A stretch of DNA of 64,000 bases from Mycolicibacterium canariasense (GTDB lineage Bacteria; Actinomycetota; Actinomycetes; Mycobacteriales; Mycobacteriaceae): the NCBI RefSeq assembly GCF_002101555.1, contig NZ_LQOL01000060.1:57944-121943 (forward strand). The letters are read 5' to 3'. Positions 8,478 through 16,680 of the stretch are shown here, piece after piece. The first letter of the stretch is position 1. Each line of letters starts with the position of its first letter. Below the pieces are notes generated by a model. The model did no database searches and was not told the origin of the DNA. It saw only the letters and a list, made by a program, of their open reading frames with translations. Both the position numbers and the translations under genes were made by a program.

Positions 8478-8573
8478 TCAAGGAAGACAGCAACAGCTAC
8501 AGACGCGCTTGAAGTCGACATGCCGCCGTGCCACCAGTGCAATACCGGTGGTGCTGTTACGGGCGGAGGTCAT
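8478..8573 (-). CDS. Leaderless polycysteine short ORF, putative cysteine-responsive attenuator of sirA
   Basis: A 31-residue frame in the 314-bp gap between sirA and hemW. It starts MTSARNSTTG and ends FKRVCSCCCLP, with five codons Cys-Ser-Cys-Cys-Cys at 8487-8501. A CACAAT -10-like hexamer ends 7 nt before the ATG, as expected for a leaderless mRNA whose first nucleotide is the A of the start codon. A GTG at 8534 is an alternative start. Leaderless polycysteine ORFs upstream of cysteine-metabolism operons are known in M. smegmatis to act as attenuators: ribosomes stalled for lack of Cys-tRNA keep the downstream ribosome-binding site open. Position, codons and the sequestering hairpin all fit that scheme. 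Translation is not proven. Confidence 0.75.
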   Translation of the reverse strand: MTSARNSTTGIALVARRHVDFKRVCSCCCLP

Positions 8574-8620
8574 GCCCGCCATTGTGCCACGACCGGCGCC
8601 ATCAGCCCTAACCGGGCCAG
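8574..8620 (-). promoter_or_regulatory. Putative promoter of the sirA-cysH-che1 operon
   Basis: On the minus strand CACAAT is followed by 7 nt and then the short-ORF ATG. This places transcription start at or beside the ATG. No convincing -35 element is visible; TTAGGG lies 19 nt upstream of the hexamer. The same stretch forms the upstream region of divergent hemW. Confidence 0.45.
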
Positions 8621-8665
8621 ATTTGCGATCGCGCTGAGCAAAATCGGTTCTGGGAGACTGGACCC

Positions 8666-9799
8666 ATGAGCGTGCCGGCGGGACCATTCGGGATCTACAT
8701 CCACGTGCCGTTCTGCGCGACCCGCTGCGGATACTGCGATTTCAACACCTATACGCCCGCCGAACTCGGGGGCGCCAACCCGGCGGGTTGGCTGGCGGCG
8801 GTGCGGCTGGAGCTGGCGCTGGCCGCGGCGCAGGTCGGCCCGCGGCCGGTCGACACCGTATTCGTGGGCGGCGGCACCCCTACCATGCTGGGCGGCGACG
8901 GGCTGGCCGCGGTGCTCGACGCGGTCCGCGCGCATTTCACCCTGGCGCCGGACGCGGAGGTGACCACCGAGGCCAACCCGGAATCCAGCTCGCCGGCCCT
9001 GTTCGCGCGACTGCGGGCCGCCGGCTACACCCGCATCTCCCTGGGCATGCAGTCCGCGGCGCCGCACGTGCTGGCGGTGCTCGACCGGGTGCACTCGGCC
9101 GGGCGGGCACCCGCGGCCGCGCTGGAGGCCCGAGCCGAGGGATTCGAGCACGTCAACCTGGACCTCATCTACGGCACTCCGGGCGAGACCGACGATGACC
9201 TGCGCCGTTCGGTGGAGGTCGCGGTGTCGGCCGGCGTCGACCACGTGTCGGCGTACGCGCTGGTGGTCGAGGACGGCACCGCCCTGGCCCGCCGGGTGCG
9301 CCGCGGCGAGGTGCCCGCCCCGGACAACGATGTGCTCGCCGAGCGCTACGAACTGCTCGACGCGCAGCTGTCGGCGGCGGGGTTGCAGTGGTACGAGGTG
9401 TCGAATTGGAGCCGCCCCGGCGGGGAGTGCAGGCATAACCTGGGTTACTGGGACGGGGGCCAGTGGTGGGGCGCCGGCCCGGGCGCGCACGGTTTCGTCG
9501 GTTCGACACGATGGTGGAATATCAAGCACCCCAACGCTTATGCGCAGGCGCTGGGCGAGGGCAGGTTGCCGATCGCCGATTCGGAGACGCTCGATGACAC
9601 CGCGCGGCACACCGAGGACGTGATGTTGCGGTTGCGGTTGCGCAGCGGCCTGCCGGTGGCGGTGCTGTCCGCGGACGAACGCAGCCGGGCGGAGGTGGCC
9701 ATCGGTGACGGGTTGGTGACCCGGGCCGCCGATCGGCTGGTGCTCACCGACCCGGGCCGGCTGTTGGCCGATGCCGTGGTGCGCACCCTGCTGGACTGA
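8666..9799 (+). CDS. hemW: Radical SAM heme chaperone HemW (HemN-like)
   Basis: A 377-residue radical SAM protein. The N-terminus has the cluster-binding motif CATRCGYCDF preceded by GIYIHVPF, about residues 9-28, followed by the GGGTPTML SAM-binding segment. HemW proteins bind heme and deliver it to targets and lack the residues of true coproporphyrinogen oxidase; many older annotations call this hemN. A GGGAG Shine-Dalgarno at 8652-8656 precedes the ATG. It diverges from the sirA leader and lies 116 bp ahead of the siderophore transporter genes. Confidence 0.9.
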   Translation: MSVPAGPFGIYIHVPFCATRCGYCDFNTYTPAELGGANPAGWLAAVRLELALAAAQVGPRPVDTVFVGGGTPTMLGGDGLAAVLDAVRAHFTLAPDAEVTTEANPESSSPALFARLRAAGYTRISLGMQSAAPHVLAVLDRVHSAGRAPAAALEARAEGFEHVNLDLIYGTPGETDDDLRRSVEVAVSAGVDHVSAYALVVEDGTALARRVRRGEVPAPDNDVLAERYELLDAQLSAAGLQWYEVSNWSRPGGECRHNLGYWDGGQWWGAGPGAHGFVGSTRWWNIKHPNAYAQALGEGRLPIADSETLDDTARHTEDVMLRLRLRSGLPVAVLSADERSRAEVAIGDGLVTRAADRLVLTDPGRLLADAVVRTLLD

Positions 9800-9887
9800 A
9801 TCCGGCAGTGAGATGGCGTCCCTGGCGGGAAAGTGCGAGTGGGCGGCGCCGTGAGTTCCGAGTGAACGGGGATGCCACGCTAGGGTG

Positions 9888-9906
9888 TTAGGCAACCCTT
9901 ACCTAT
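9888..9906 (+). promoter_or_regulatory. IdeR-like iron box upstream of irtA-like gene
   Basis: TTAGGCAACCCTTACCTAT matches the IdeR consensus TTAGGTTAGGCTAACCTAA at 13 of 19 positions by hand count. It ends 9 bp before the transporter ATG. Fe-IdeR binding here would repress the transporter in iron-rich conditions. Confidence 0.7.
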
Positions 9907-9915
9907 GGAGCGTGG

Positions 9916-11739
9916 ATGACCACAGTTCAGGCCGCGTCGACGCCACCCCGGACGACCGCGAGATACAACCAGCTGGCCGCGCGTCAGGCCGCCCGCGCCG
10001 ACGCGTTGGCGCTGAAGGCGCTGCTCGCCCCGGTGGCCGGTCGGTCCCGGGTCGCGCAGCTGCTCACCCTGGTGGCCTCCGCCGCCACCATCGTGCCGTT
10101 CATCGGGATCGTCGAGATCGGGCGCCTGCTGTTGGCCGGCGGCGCGGTCGACCCGTCCCGGGTCTGGACCGTCGTCGCCGTCGTGATCGCCGCGCTGCTG
10201 GTTCGGACCTGGGCCAACGGCACCGCGCTGACCCTCACCCACCTCGCCGACGGTGACCTGCAGCGCTCGTTGCGCCGGCGCATCGTCGACACCCTGGGCC
10301 GGCTGCCGCTCGGCTGGTTCAACGGCACGTCCTCGGGCGAGGTGCGCAAGGCCGTGCAGCAGGACGTGGGCGAACTGCATTTCCTGGTCGCGCACTCCGC
10401 GGTGGAGAACACCGGCGCGCTGGCCACTCCCGCCTTCGGACTGGCCTACTGTTTCGCGCTGGACTGGCGGCTGGGCCTGCTGGCGATCGGGACCGCCCCG
10501 GTGTACCTCGGCGTGTACATGTGGCTGGGCCGCGACGTCCGGGTGCAGATGGAACGGATGAATGCCGGTATCGCGCGGATCAGTGCCACCATCGTCGAGT
10601 TCATCGCGGGGGTGGCGGTGGTCAAGACATTCGGCGAGACCGGCCGCGCGCACAAGCGTTTCGCCGAGGCCGCCGAGGAGTTCAACGACGGCTTCGCCGC
10701 CTGGATGGGCCCGATGGTGCGGGTCAAGGCGTCGTCGTCCATCTTCATCGAGGCGCCGACGGTGCTGTTGGTCAACCTGGCCGGCGGCTACTGGTTCGTG
10801 CGCAGCGGCTGGGTCGCACCGATCGACGTGCTGGGATCCACGCTGGTGGCCATGACCATTCCCGCCGCCGTGCTCGCCGTCGGCTACTCCGCGGGCATCC
10901 GCAAGCAGGCCCAGGCCGCCGCGGGTCGGCTGGTCCGGCTACTGGATCAGCCGAAGCTGAAAGTATCGGCCAAACCGCTTGTTCCGCAAGGTAACTCGGT
11001 CGACTTCGACGGAGTCGGCTTCAGCTACGACGGTGCCAACACCGTGCTGCACGAGGTCGACCTACACCTGGCCCCGGGGACCATCACCGCGCTGGTCGGA
11101 CCGTCCGGCAGCGGCAAGTCCACCCTGGCCACCCTGGTTCCGCGGTTCCACGACGCGACGACGGGTGCGGTCCGCGTCGGCGGTATCGACGTGCGCGACA
11201 TCGACCCTGCGGTGCTGTACCGGCATGTCGGCTTCGTGTTGCAGGACGTGCAACTGCTGGGCGTCAGCGTGGCCGACAACATCGCGCTGGGCCGCCCGGA
11301 CGCCTCCGCCGAGGAGGTCTACCAGGCCGCCGAAGCGGCGCACATCCACGACCGGATCCTGGAATTGCCACGGGGATACGACTCCGTGGTGGGCGAAGAC
11401 GCGCACTTCTCCGGCGGTGAGGCGCAGCGGGTCAGCATCGCCCGCGCCCTGCTGGCCGACACCCCGGTGCTGGTGTTGGACGAGGCCACCGCATCGGCGG
11501 ACCCGGACTCCGAGGCGCAGATCCAGGCCGCGCTGTCGCGGCTGATCGCCGGCCGCACGGTGCTGGTGATCGCCCACCGGTTGGGGTCGATCGTCGGTGC
11601 GGACAACATCGTCGTGCTCGCCGAAGGCCGTGTCGTCGAACAGGGCCGCCACGACGAATTGCTGGCCCGCGACGGTAAGTATGCCGAGATGTGGCAGGTG
11701 TACAGCGCGGGCAGCGATCTGCGGGAGGCCGCACGATGA
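9916..11739 (+). CDS. IrtA-like ABC transporter half (TMD-NBD) lacking the siderophore-interaction domain
   Basis: A 607-residue half-transporter: about 330 residues of exporter-type transmembrane domain, then a nucleotide-binding domain with Walker A GPSGSGKST, signature FSGGEAQRVSIARAL and Walker B LVLDEATASAD. Known mycobacterial IrtA is about 860 residues because of an N-terminal FAD-binding siderophore-interacting domain. That domain is absent here: the protein starts a few dozen residues before the first helices. The ATG at 9916 follows GGAG and an IdeR-like box. It overlaps the next half-transporter by ATGA, so the two should form a heterodimer for ferric siderophore import, or possibly siderophore export. 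Confidence 0.8.
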   Translation: MTTVQAASTPPRTTARYNQLAARQAARADALALKALLAPVAGRSRVAQLLTLVASAATIVPFIGIVEIGRLLLAGGAVDPSRVWTVVAVVIAALLVRTWANGTALTLTHLADGDLQRSLRRRIVDTLGRLPLGWFNGTSSGEVRKAVQQDVGELHFLVAHSAVENTGALATPAFGLAYCFALDWRLGLLAIGTAPVYLGVYMWLGRDVRVQMERMNAGIARISATIVEFIAGVAVVKTFGETGRAHKRFAEAAEEFNDGFAAWMGPMVRVKASSSIFIEAPTVLLVNLAGGYWFVRSGWVAPIDVLGSTLVAMTIPAAVLAVGYSAGIRKQAQAAAGRLVRLLDQPKLKVSAKPLVPQGNSVDFDGVGFSYDGANTVLHEVDLHLAPGTITALVGPSGSGKSTLATLVPRFHDATTGAVRVGGIDVRDIDPAVLYRHVGFVLQDVQLLGVSVADNIALGRPDASAEEVYQAAEAAHIHDRILELPRGYDSVVGEDAHFSGGEAQRVSIARALLADTPVLVLDEATASADPDSEAQIQAALSRLIAGRTVLVIAHRLGSIVGADNIVVLAEGRVVEQGRHDELLARDGKYAEMWQVYSAGSDLREAAR

Positions 11740-13493
11740 TCCGGGGTTTTCTGCGCATCCTCGGCCCGCAGCGTGGGCTGATGTTCGGCTACCTGGCTTG
11801 GGTCAGCGCCTACGGCCTGCTGCACGGCATCGCGATGGTGCTGCTGGTGCCCATCTCGCAGGCCTTGTTCGACGGCCGGTACGGTGACGCGGCACGTTGG
11901 CTGGGGGTGCTCGCCGTGGTGGTGGTCGCCGCGGCGGTCGCCCAGTACGTCCAGTCCTCGCGGGCCATGCGGATGGCGCTGGCCACCATGCGGCTGCTGC
12001 ACCACCGGCTCGGTGACCACATGGTCACCCTGCCGCTGGGCTGGTTCACCCGCGACACCGTCGGCTCGGTCTCCCAGATCGCGGTCAAGGGAACCACGTT
12101 CGTCGGCACCAGCGGGGCGCACCTGATCACCCCGATCGTGCTCAACATCGTCAGCGCCGCCACCGTGGTGGCCGGCCTGGCCCTGTTCGACTGGCGCATC
12201 GCCGTCGTCGCCCTCGTCGGTGGCCTGGTGCTGGTGGGGTGCGGCCGGCTGGCCTCCCGGCTGATCGCCGAGGCCGAGACACTCAATCACGCCGCCGAGG
12301 TCGAGGTGAACACCCGCGTCGTGGAGTTCGCCCGGTGCCAGCCGGTGCTGCGGGCGTTCGGGCGGACCGGGGCGGATTTCGCGCCGCTGGGCGCCGCGCT
12401 GGAGGCCCAGCACACGGTGGGCCGGCGGGCCCTGTGGCGTTCGGTGGCAGGCCTGATGGTCAACGGTGTTGCGGTACAGGCGGTCTTCTCGGTGCTCATC
12501 GCGGCAGCTGCCTGGCTGGCCGTCGACGGGGCGACGGGGAACGGCGGTGGCCAATTGAACCCGATCACGGCGGTGGCGATCCTGGGCCTGGCGGCCCGGT
12601 TCGCCTCGCCGCTGGCCGCACTGGCCGAATACGGTTCGGCCATGCGGATGGCCCGCACCGAACTGGATCGCATCACCGCAATCCTGGACACCCCAGCCCT
12701 TCCGGAACCCGATGTACCGCAGCAGGTTTCGACCCCAGGTCGGGTCGAGTTGGAGCACGTCGCATTCGGTTACCCGGGCCGGTCGGTGGCCACCGACATC
12801 AGCTTCGTGGCCGAACCGGGCACCATGACGGCTCTGGTCGGGCCGTCGGGGTCCGGCAAGACCACGCTGACCCGGCTGATCGCCCGCTTCTACGACACCG
12901 ACGCCGGGGTGGTGCGCGTCGGCGGCGTCGACGTCCGCGATCAGCGCACCGCCGACCTCATGGCGCAGCTGTCGCTGGTGTTCCAGGACGTTTACCTGTT
13001 CGACGACACGCTCTGGGAGAACGTGCGGATCGGCCGGCCGGACGCGACGGAAGCCGAAATCGCCGCCGCGGCGCAGACTGCCGGGCTGACCGCGGTGCTG
13101 GACCGGCTGCCCGAGGGCTGGCAGACCAGGGTGGGGGAGGGTGGATCGGCGCTGTCCGGCGGTGAGCGGCAACGAGTTTCGATTGCCCGCGCGTTGCTCA
13201 AGGACGCCCCGATCGTGCTCTTCGACGAGGCCACCAGCGCGCTCGATCCGGAAAACGAGCGCCATGTCGCCGACGCCATCCGCACCTTGGCGCAGCGCAG
13301 CACCGTCGTGGTCATCGCGCACAAGCTGTCCACCGTCACCGCCGCGGACCAGATCGTGGTGCTCTCGGGTGCGGGGACCGTCGCCGATTGCGGCACGCAC
13401 ACCGATTTGATGGCCCGCGGCGGCCAGTACGCGGACTTCTGGTCGCAGCGGGTCTCGGCGTCCGGGTGGTCGATGGCCGACAAGGTCGGCTAA
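11736..13493 (+). CDS. irtB: IrtB-like ABC transporter half (TMD-NBD)
   Basis: A 585-residue half-transporter with six predicted helices in the first half and an ATPase domain with Walker A GPSGSGKTT, signature LSGGERQRVSIARAL and Walker B IVLFDEATSALD. Length matches IrtB. The ATG at 11736 overlaps the stop of the preceding half (ATGA), which implies coupled translation and a heterodimer. Its position between an IdeR-like box and mbtI indicates carboxymycobactin/mycobactin transport. Assignment to IrtB rather than another exporter is from context as much as sequence. Confidence 0.8.
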   Translation: MIRGFLRILGPQRGLMFGYLAWVSAYGLLHGIAMVLLVPISQALFDGRYGDAARWLGVLAVVVVAAAVAQYVQSSRAMRMALATMRLLHHRLGDHMVTLPLGWFTRDTVGSVSQIAVKGTTFVGTSGAHLITPIVLNIVSAATVVAGLALFDWRIAVVALVGGLVLVGCGRLASRLIAEAETLNHAAEVEVNTRVVEFARCQPVLRAFGRTGADFAPLGAALEAQHTVGRRALWRSVAGLMVNGVAVQAVFSVLIAAAAWLAVDGATGNGGGQLNPITAVAILGLAARFASPLAALAEYGSAMRMARTELDRITAILDTPALPEPDVPQQVSTPGRVELEHVAFGYPGRSVATDISFVAEPGTMTALVGPSGSGKTTLTRLIARFYDTDAGVVRVGGVDVRDQRTADLMAQLSLVFQDVYLFDDTLWENVRIGRPDATEAEIAAAAQTAGLTAVLDRLPEGWQTRVGEGGSALSGGERQRVSIARALLKDAPIVLFDEATSALDPENERHVADAIRTLAQRSTVVVIAHKLSTVTAADQIVVLSGAGTVADCGTHTDLMARGGQYADFWSQRVSASGWSMADKVG

Positions 13494-13523
13494 CTCACAT
13501 CGACGGAGGGCGCCAACAATAAG

Positions 13524-13542
13524 CTAGGTTAGGCTAAATTTA
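13524..13542 (+). promoter_or_regulatory. IdeR-like iron box upstream of mbtI
   Basis: CTAGGTTAGGCTAAATTTA matches the IdeR consensus at 15 of 19 positions, the best of the four boxes in this window. A second, weaker register (TTAGGCTAAATTTACCTGG, 13529-13547, 12 of 19) overlaps it, so two dimers could bind as known for IdeR. It lies 36 bp before the mbtI start. Confidence 0.8.
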
Positions 13543-13578
13543 CCTGGTGCTTACGTCGACTCTCAAGGTGAGGCAAAG

Positions 13579-14922
13579 GTGACCGTGGAGACCAGCGCGG
13601 AAAACGTTGTGGTACTTCCGCTGGCGCTGCCGCCCGGTATCACCCCCGCCGATGTGGTGGCCGAACTGGCCAGGATGGCCGAGGGTGACGGCCACGAGTA
13701 CCTCGTCTACGAACACAACGGACAGTGGATCCTGGCAAGCGATGTCCGGGTGGCCATCGAACTGGACTCCGACGAACTGCGGCTCATCACCGACGGCGTG
13801 GTGACGCGACAGTCCTGGACCGGGCGTCCCGAGGTGGCCCTCGGTGCGGCGGTCGACCGGCTGCTGCTGGAGGGCCGGCGGGTGTTCGGTTGGGTGGCTT
13901 TCGAATTCGGCGCCTACCGATTCGGCCTGCAGGCGCAGCTGCCGCCGGGGACGCCGCTGGCCCGGCTGTTCCTGCCCGGCAGCCAGGTGATGGTCACCGA
14001 GACCCAGGCCACCGTCGTCGACGGCGACGCGACCTACCCGGCGGCCATCGACCGCTTGATCGCCAAGGGCCTGGCGCCGACACCGCCTCCGCGGCCGCTG
14101 GACGTCGGCTCCGACACCGCCGACTATCGCCGGCGGGTGGCCACCGCGATCGACGAGATCCGCTCCGGGCAGTACCAGAAGGTGATCTTGTCCCGGCGCT
14201 TCGACGTGCCGTTCGCCCTGGACTTCCCGGCGACCTACCGGGTGGGGCGGCGCAACAACACGCCGGTGCGCTCATTCCTGTTGCAATTCGGCGGAATTCG
14301 GGCACTGGGTTACAGCCCCGAACTGGTCGCCGCCGTGCACGAGGACGGCACCGTGCTGACCGAACCGCTGGCCGGCACCCGGGCGCTCGGGCGTGGCGCC
14401 GACGCCGACCGCGCCGCGCGTGACGAGTTGGAGTCCGACTCCAAGGAGATCGTCGAGCACGCCATCTCGGTGCGCACCTCCATGCAGGAGATCTCCGAGG
14501 TCGCCGAACCCGGCACGGCCATGGTCTACGACTTCATGACCATCCGCGAGCGCGGCAGCGTGCAGCACCTGGGGTCCACCGTCGGCGGCCGGCTGAGCTC
14601 GTCGCTCGACCGGATGGACGCCCTGGCGGCGTTGTTCCCGGCCGTCACGGCCTCGGGGATCCCCAAGGCCGAGAGCGTCGACGCCATCCTGCGGCTGGAC
14701 CAGACCCCGCGCGGGCTGTACTCCGGCGCGGTGGTGATGTTCACCGCCGGTGGCGAGATGGACGCGGCGCTGACCCTGCGCGCGGTCTACGAGCAGGACG
14801 GCGCCACCTGGTTGCGGGCCGGTGCCGGCATCATCGCGGCGTCCAACCCGGACCGCGAATTCGAAGAGACCTGCGAGAAACTCACCACGCTGGCACCGCA
14901 CCTGGTGCCGCGCAGCGGCTGA
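13579..14922 (+). CDS. mbtI: Salicylate synthase MbtI
   Basis: A 447-residue chorismate-utilising enzyme converting chorismate via isochorismate to salicylate, the starter unit of mycobactin. The C-terminal chorismate-binding fold shows the expected motifs: YQKVILSRRF, EPLAGTRALGRGAD, DSKEIVEHAISVR, VQHLGSTVGG and YSGAVVMFT. Length agrees with the M. tuberculosis enzyme (about 450). The start is GTG at 13579, preceded by AAGGTGAGG; a GTG two codons on is possible. The gene is convergent with mbtA, with 6 bp between stops. Confidence 0.95.
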   Translation: MTVETSAENVVVLPLALPPGITPADVVAELARMAEGDGHEYLVYEHNGQWILASDVRVAIELDSDELRLITDGVVTRQSWTGRPEVALGAAVDRLLLEGRRVFGWVAFEFGAYRFGLQAQLPPGTPLARLFLPGSQVMVTETQATVVDGDATYPAAIDRLIAKGLAPTPPPRPLDVGSDTADYRRRVATAIDEIRSGQYQKVILSRRFDVPFALDFPATYRVGRRNNTPVRSFLLQFGGIRALGYSPELVAAVHEDGTVLTEPLAGTRALGRGADADRAARDELESDSKEIVEHAISVRTSMQEISEVAEPGTAMVYDFMTIRERGSVQHLGSTVGGRLSSSLDRMDALAALFPAVTASGIPKAESVDAILRLDQTPRGLYSGAVVMFTAGGEMDAALTLRAVYEQDGATWLRAGAGIIAASNPDREFEETCEKLTTLAPHLVPRSG

Positions 14923-14928
14923 GCCGCC

Positions 14929-16575
14929 TCACCGGGTCAGCTGCGCTGCAATCGCCTTCTTGTCGGTCTTGCCGACCGCGGTGGTCGGCAGCGACGGCAT
15001 CGCGACCAGGGTGTCGGGCCGCGAGTGTGCGGCCACGCCGCGGCCGTCCAGGTAGGCGTTCAGGTCGGCCAAGCTGACCGGTGCCCCACTGAAAACCACC
15101 ACCGCGCAGATCTTCTCACCGAGGAATTCGTCGGGCAACGGTACGGCCGCGGCCGCCCAGATGCCCGGGTGCGTGATCAGGTGTTCCTCCAGGTCCAGCG
15201 CCGACACCGTCTCGCCGCCGCGGGTGATGACGTCTTTGACCCGGCCGGTCACCTCCAGATAGCCATCGGCCAACCGCCGGACCCGGTCCCCGCTGCGGTA
15301 GAAGCCGTCCGGGCTGAAGGAGCGGGCGTTGTCCTGCGGGGCGTTGAAGTAACCGTTGATGGTGTACGGCCCCCGCACCAGCAGCTCGCCCTCGACGCCC
15401 GGGGCCACCTCGTGGCCGGCCTCGTCGACCACGCGCAGCTCGTCGAGGTCGGACAGCGGGCGACCCTGGGTGTGGTCGAGCAGCTCGGGGGAGTCACCGA
15501 GCCGGGTGTAGTTCAGCAGGCCCTCGGCCATCCCGAACACCTGCTGCAAACCGGGCGTCAGCGCGGCGCGCAGGGCGGCCGCGTCGTCCGAACCCAGTTT
15601 TGCACCGCCGACCTGGAGCAGCCGTATACCCTTGGGGGCCAAGGATTCCCAATCGCAAGCCGCCGTCCACAGTTTGGCCAGCGCAGGCACCAGCGCGGTG
15701 ACGGTCACCCCGTGCCGGTCGATCACGGCGAAGGCGGCCTCCGGTGACGGGTCGGTGGTGAACACCGTGGTGGCGCCGACGCTCAGGGCGCCGAGCAGGC
15801 CGGGGCAGGCCAGCGGGAAGTTGTGTGCGGCGGGCAGCGCCACCAGGTACACGTCGTCGGAGGTCAGCGCGCACAGTTGGGCACTGGCGGTGAAGTTGTA
15901 GACGTAGTCGTCGTGGGTGCGGGGGATGAGCTTCGGTGCGCCGGTGGTCCCGCCGGACACCAGCAACAGGGCCGGGGAGTCGGTGGCCGGCCTGACCACG
16001 GGTGGAGCGGCGGCGCTTTCCAGCGCGGACCACGGCAGGAACGGACCGGGGTCGCCGTCGACGATGACGTGGCGCACCGTCGGATGGGTCGCGACGAGTT
16101 CCTCGGCCATCACCCGGTAGTCGAATCCTGCTGCGCTGTCGGCGATGACCAAGGCCACCGCGTCGCTGACCGCCGCGAAATGGGTCAGTTCGGCCAACCG
16201 GTGCCCGGGCAGGCACATCACCGGAACCGCGCCGGCGCGCAGCATCCCGAACAGCGCGACGACAAACCGTGCCGAGTTCGGTAGCTGGAGCAGGACGCGG
16301 TCACCCGGGGCGATGCCCAGTGCCGCGAAGCCGGCCGCCGCGCGGTCGGCCAACTCGTCCAGCTCGGCGAAGGTATGCGCGGATGCGGCGTCGGCCACGG
16401 CGATATTGCCCGACCAGGTGGCCGCCGCCGTACGCAGGATCTCGTCGATAGTCTGCCCGGCCCAGTGGCCGGCGGCCCGGTAGTGCGCCGCGCGGTCGGC
16501 CGGGAACGGCCGGAACCCGGCCACCAGGGTGGTCTGTGCTGCGGATTCCGCCGGTTGCGGCGTGGTCAGGGTCAC
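14929..16575 (-). CDS. mbtA: Salicyl-AMP ligase MbtA
   Basis: A 548-residue stand-alone adenylation enzyme that activates salicylate as the acyl adenylate and loads it on the aryl carrier domain of MbtB. Visible motifs: LLLVSGGTTGAPKLIPRTH (ATP-binding loop, about residue 190), the YRSGDRVRRL segment and the C-terminal catalytic lysine in TAVGKTDKKAI. It is divergent from mbtB across a 105-bp region with two IdeR-like boxes. Length is close to characterised MbtA (about 565). Confidence 0.95.
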   Translation of the reverse strand: MTLTTPQPAESAAQTTLVAGFRPFPADRAAHYRAAGHWAGQTIDEILRTAAATWSGNIAVADAASAHTFAELDELADRAAAGFAALGIAPGDRVLLQLPNSARFVVALFGMLRAGAVPVMCLPGHRLAELTHFAAVSDAVALVIADSAAGFDYRVMAEELVATHPTVRHVIVDGDPGPFLPWSALESAAAPPVVRPATDSPALLLVSGGTTGAPKLIPRTHDDYVYNFTASAQLCALTSDDVYLVALPAAHNFPLACPGLLGALSVGATTVFTTDPSPEAAFAVIDRHGVTVTALVPALAKLWTAACDWESLAPKGIRLLQVGGAKLGSDDAAALRAALTPGLQQVFGMAEGLLNYTRLGDSPELLDHTQGRPLSDLDELRVVDEAGHEVAPGVEGELLVRGPYTINGYFNAPQDNARSFSPDGFYRSGDRVRRLADGYLEVTGRVKDVITRGGETVSALDLEEHLITHPGIWAAAAVPLPDEFLGEKICAVVVFSGAPVSLADLNAYLDGRGVAAHSRPDTLVAMPSLPTTAVGKTDKKAIAAQLTR

Positions 16576-16615
16576 GAGTCTGCCCTTCGGGGTAGGCGTG
16601 TTCGGTAGTCCGAAT

Positions 16616-16634
16616 ATAGGGTAGCCTTCTCGAA
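16616..16634. promoter_or_regulatory. IdeR-like iron box 1 between mbtA and mbtB
   Basis: ATAGGGTAGCCTTCTCGAA matches the IdeR consensus at 12 of 19 positions. It lies nearer mbtA. Together with box 2 it forms a tandem 20-bp-spaced pair in the divergent promoter region. Confidence 0.6.
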
Positions 16635-16635
16635 A

Positions 16636-16654
16636 TTAGGGCAGCCTTTGCTAA
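16636..16654. promoter_or_regulatory. IdeR-like iron box 2 between mbtA and mbtB
   Basis: TTAGGGCAGCCTTTGCTAA matches the IdeR consensus at 13 of 19 positions. It lies 27 bp before the mbtB ATG. A TTG start for mbtB at 16648 would fall inside this box and is therefore rejected. Confidence 0.7.
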
Positions 16655-16680
16655 GCGATTGGACGGCGTTGGGAGGCGTG

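Noticed and set aside
11319..13400. 693-codon minus-strand frame opposite the IrtB-like gene
   Set aside because: Composition is repetitive and has no recognisable domain; the plus strand carries Walker and signature motifs.
14910..14946. Inverted repeat GCGCAGC/GCTGCGC across the convergent mbtI and mbtA stops as a terminator
   Set aside because: The arms are only 7 bp and lie mainly in coding sequence; this is common in GC-rich DNA and not convincing.
16648..16680. Upstream TTG start for mbtB
   Set aside because: It would start inside the second IdeR-like box; ATG 16681 has its own GGGAGG.
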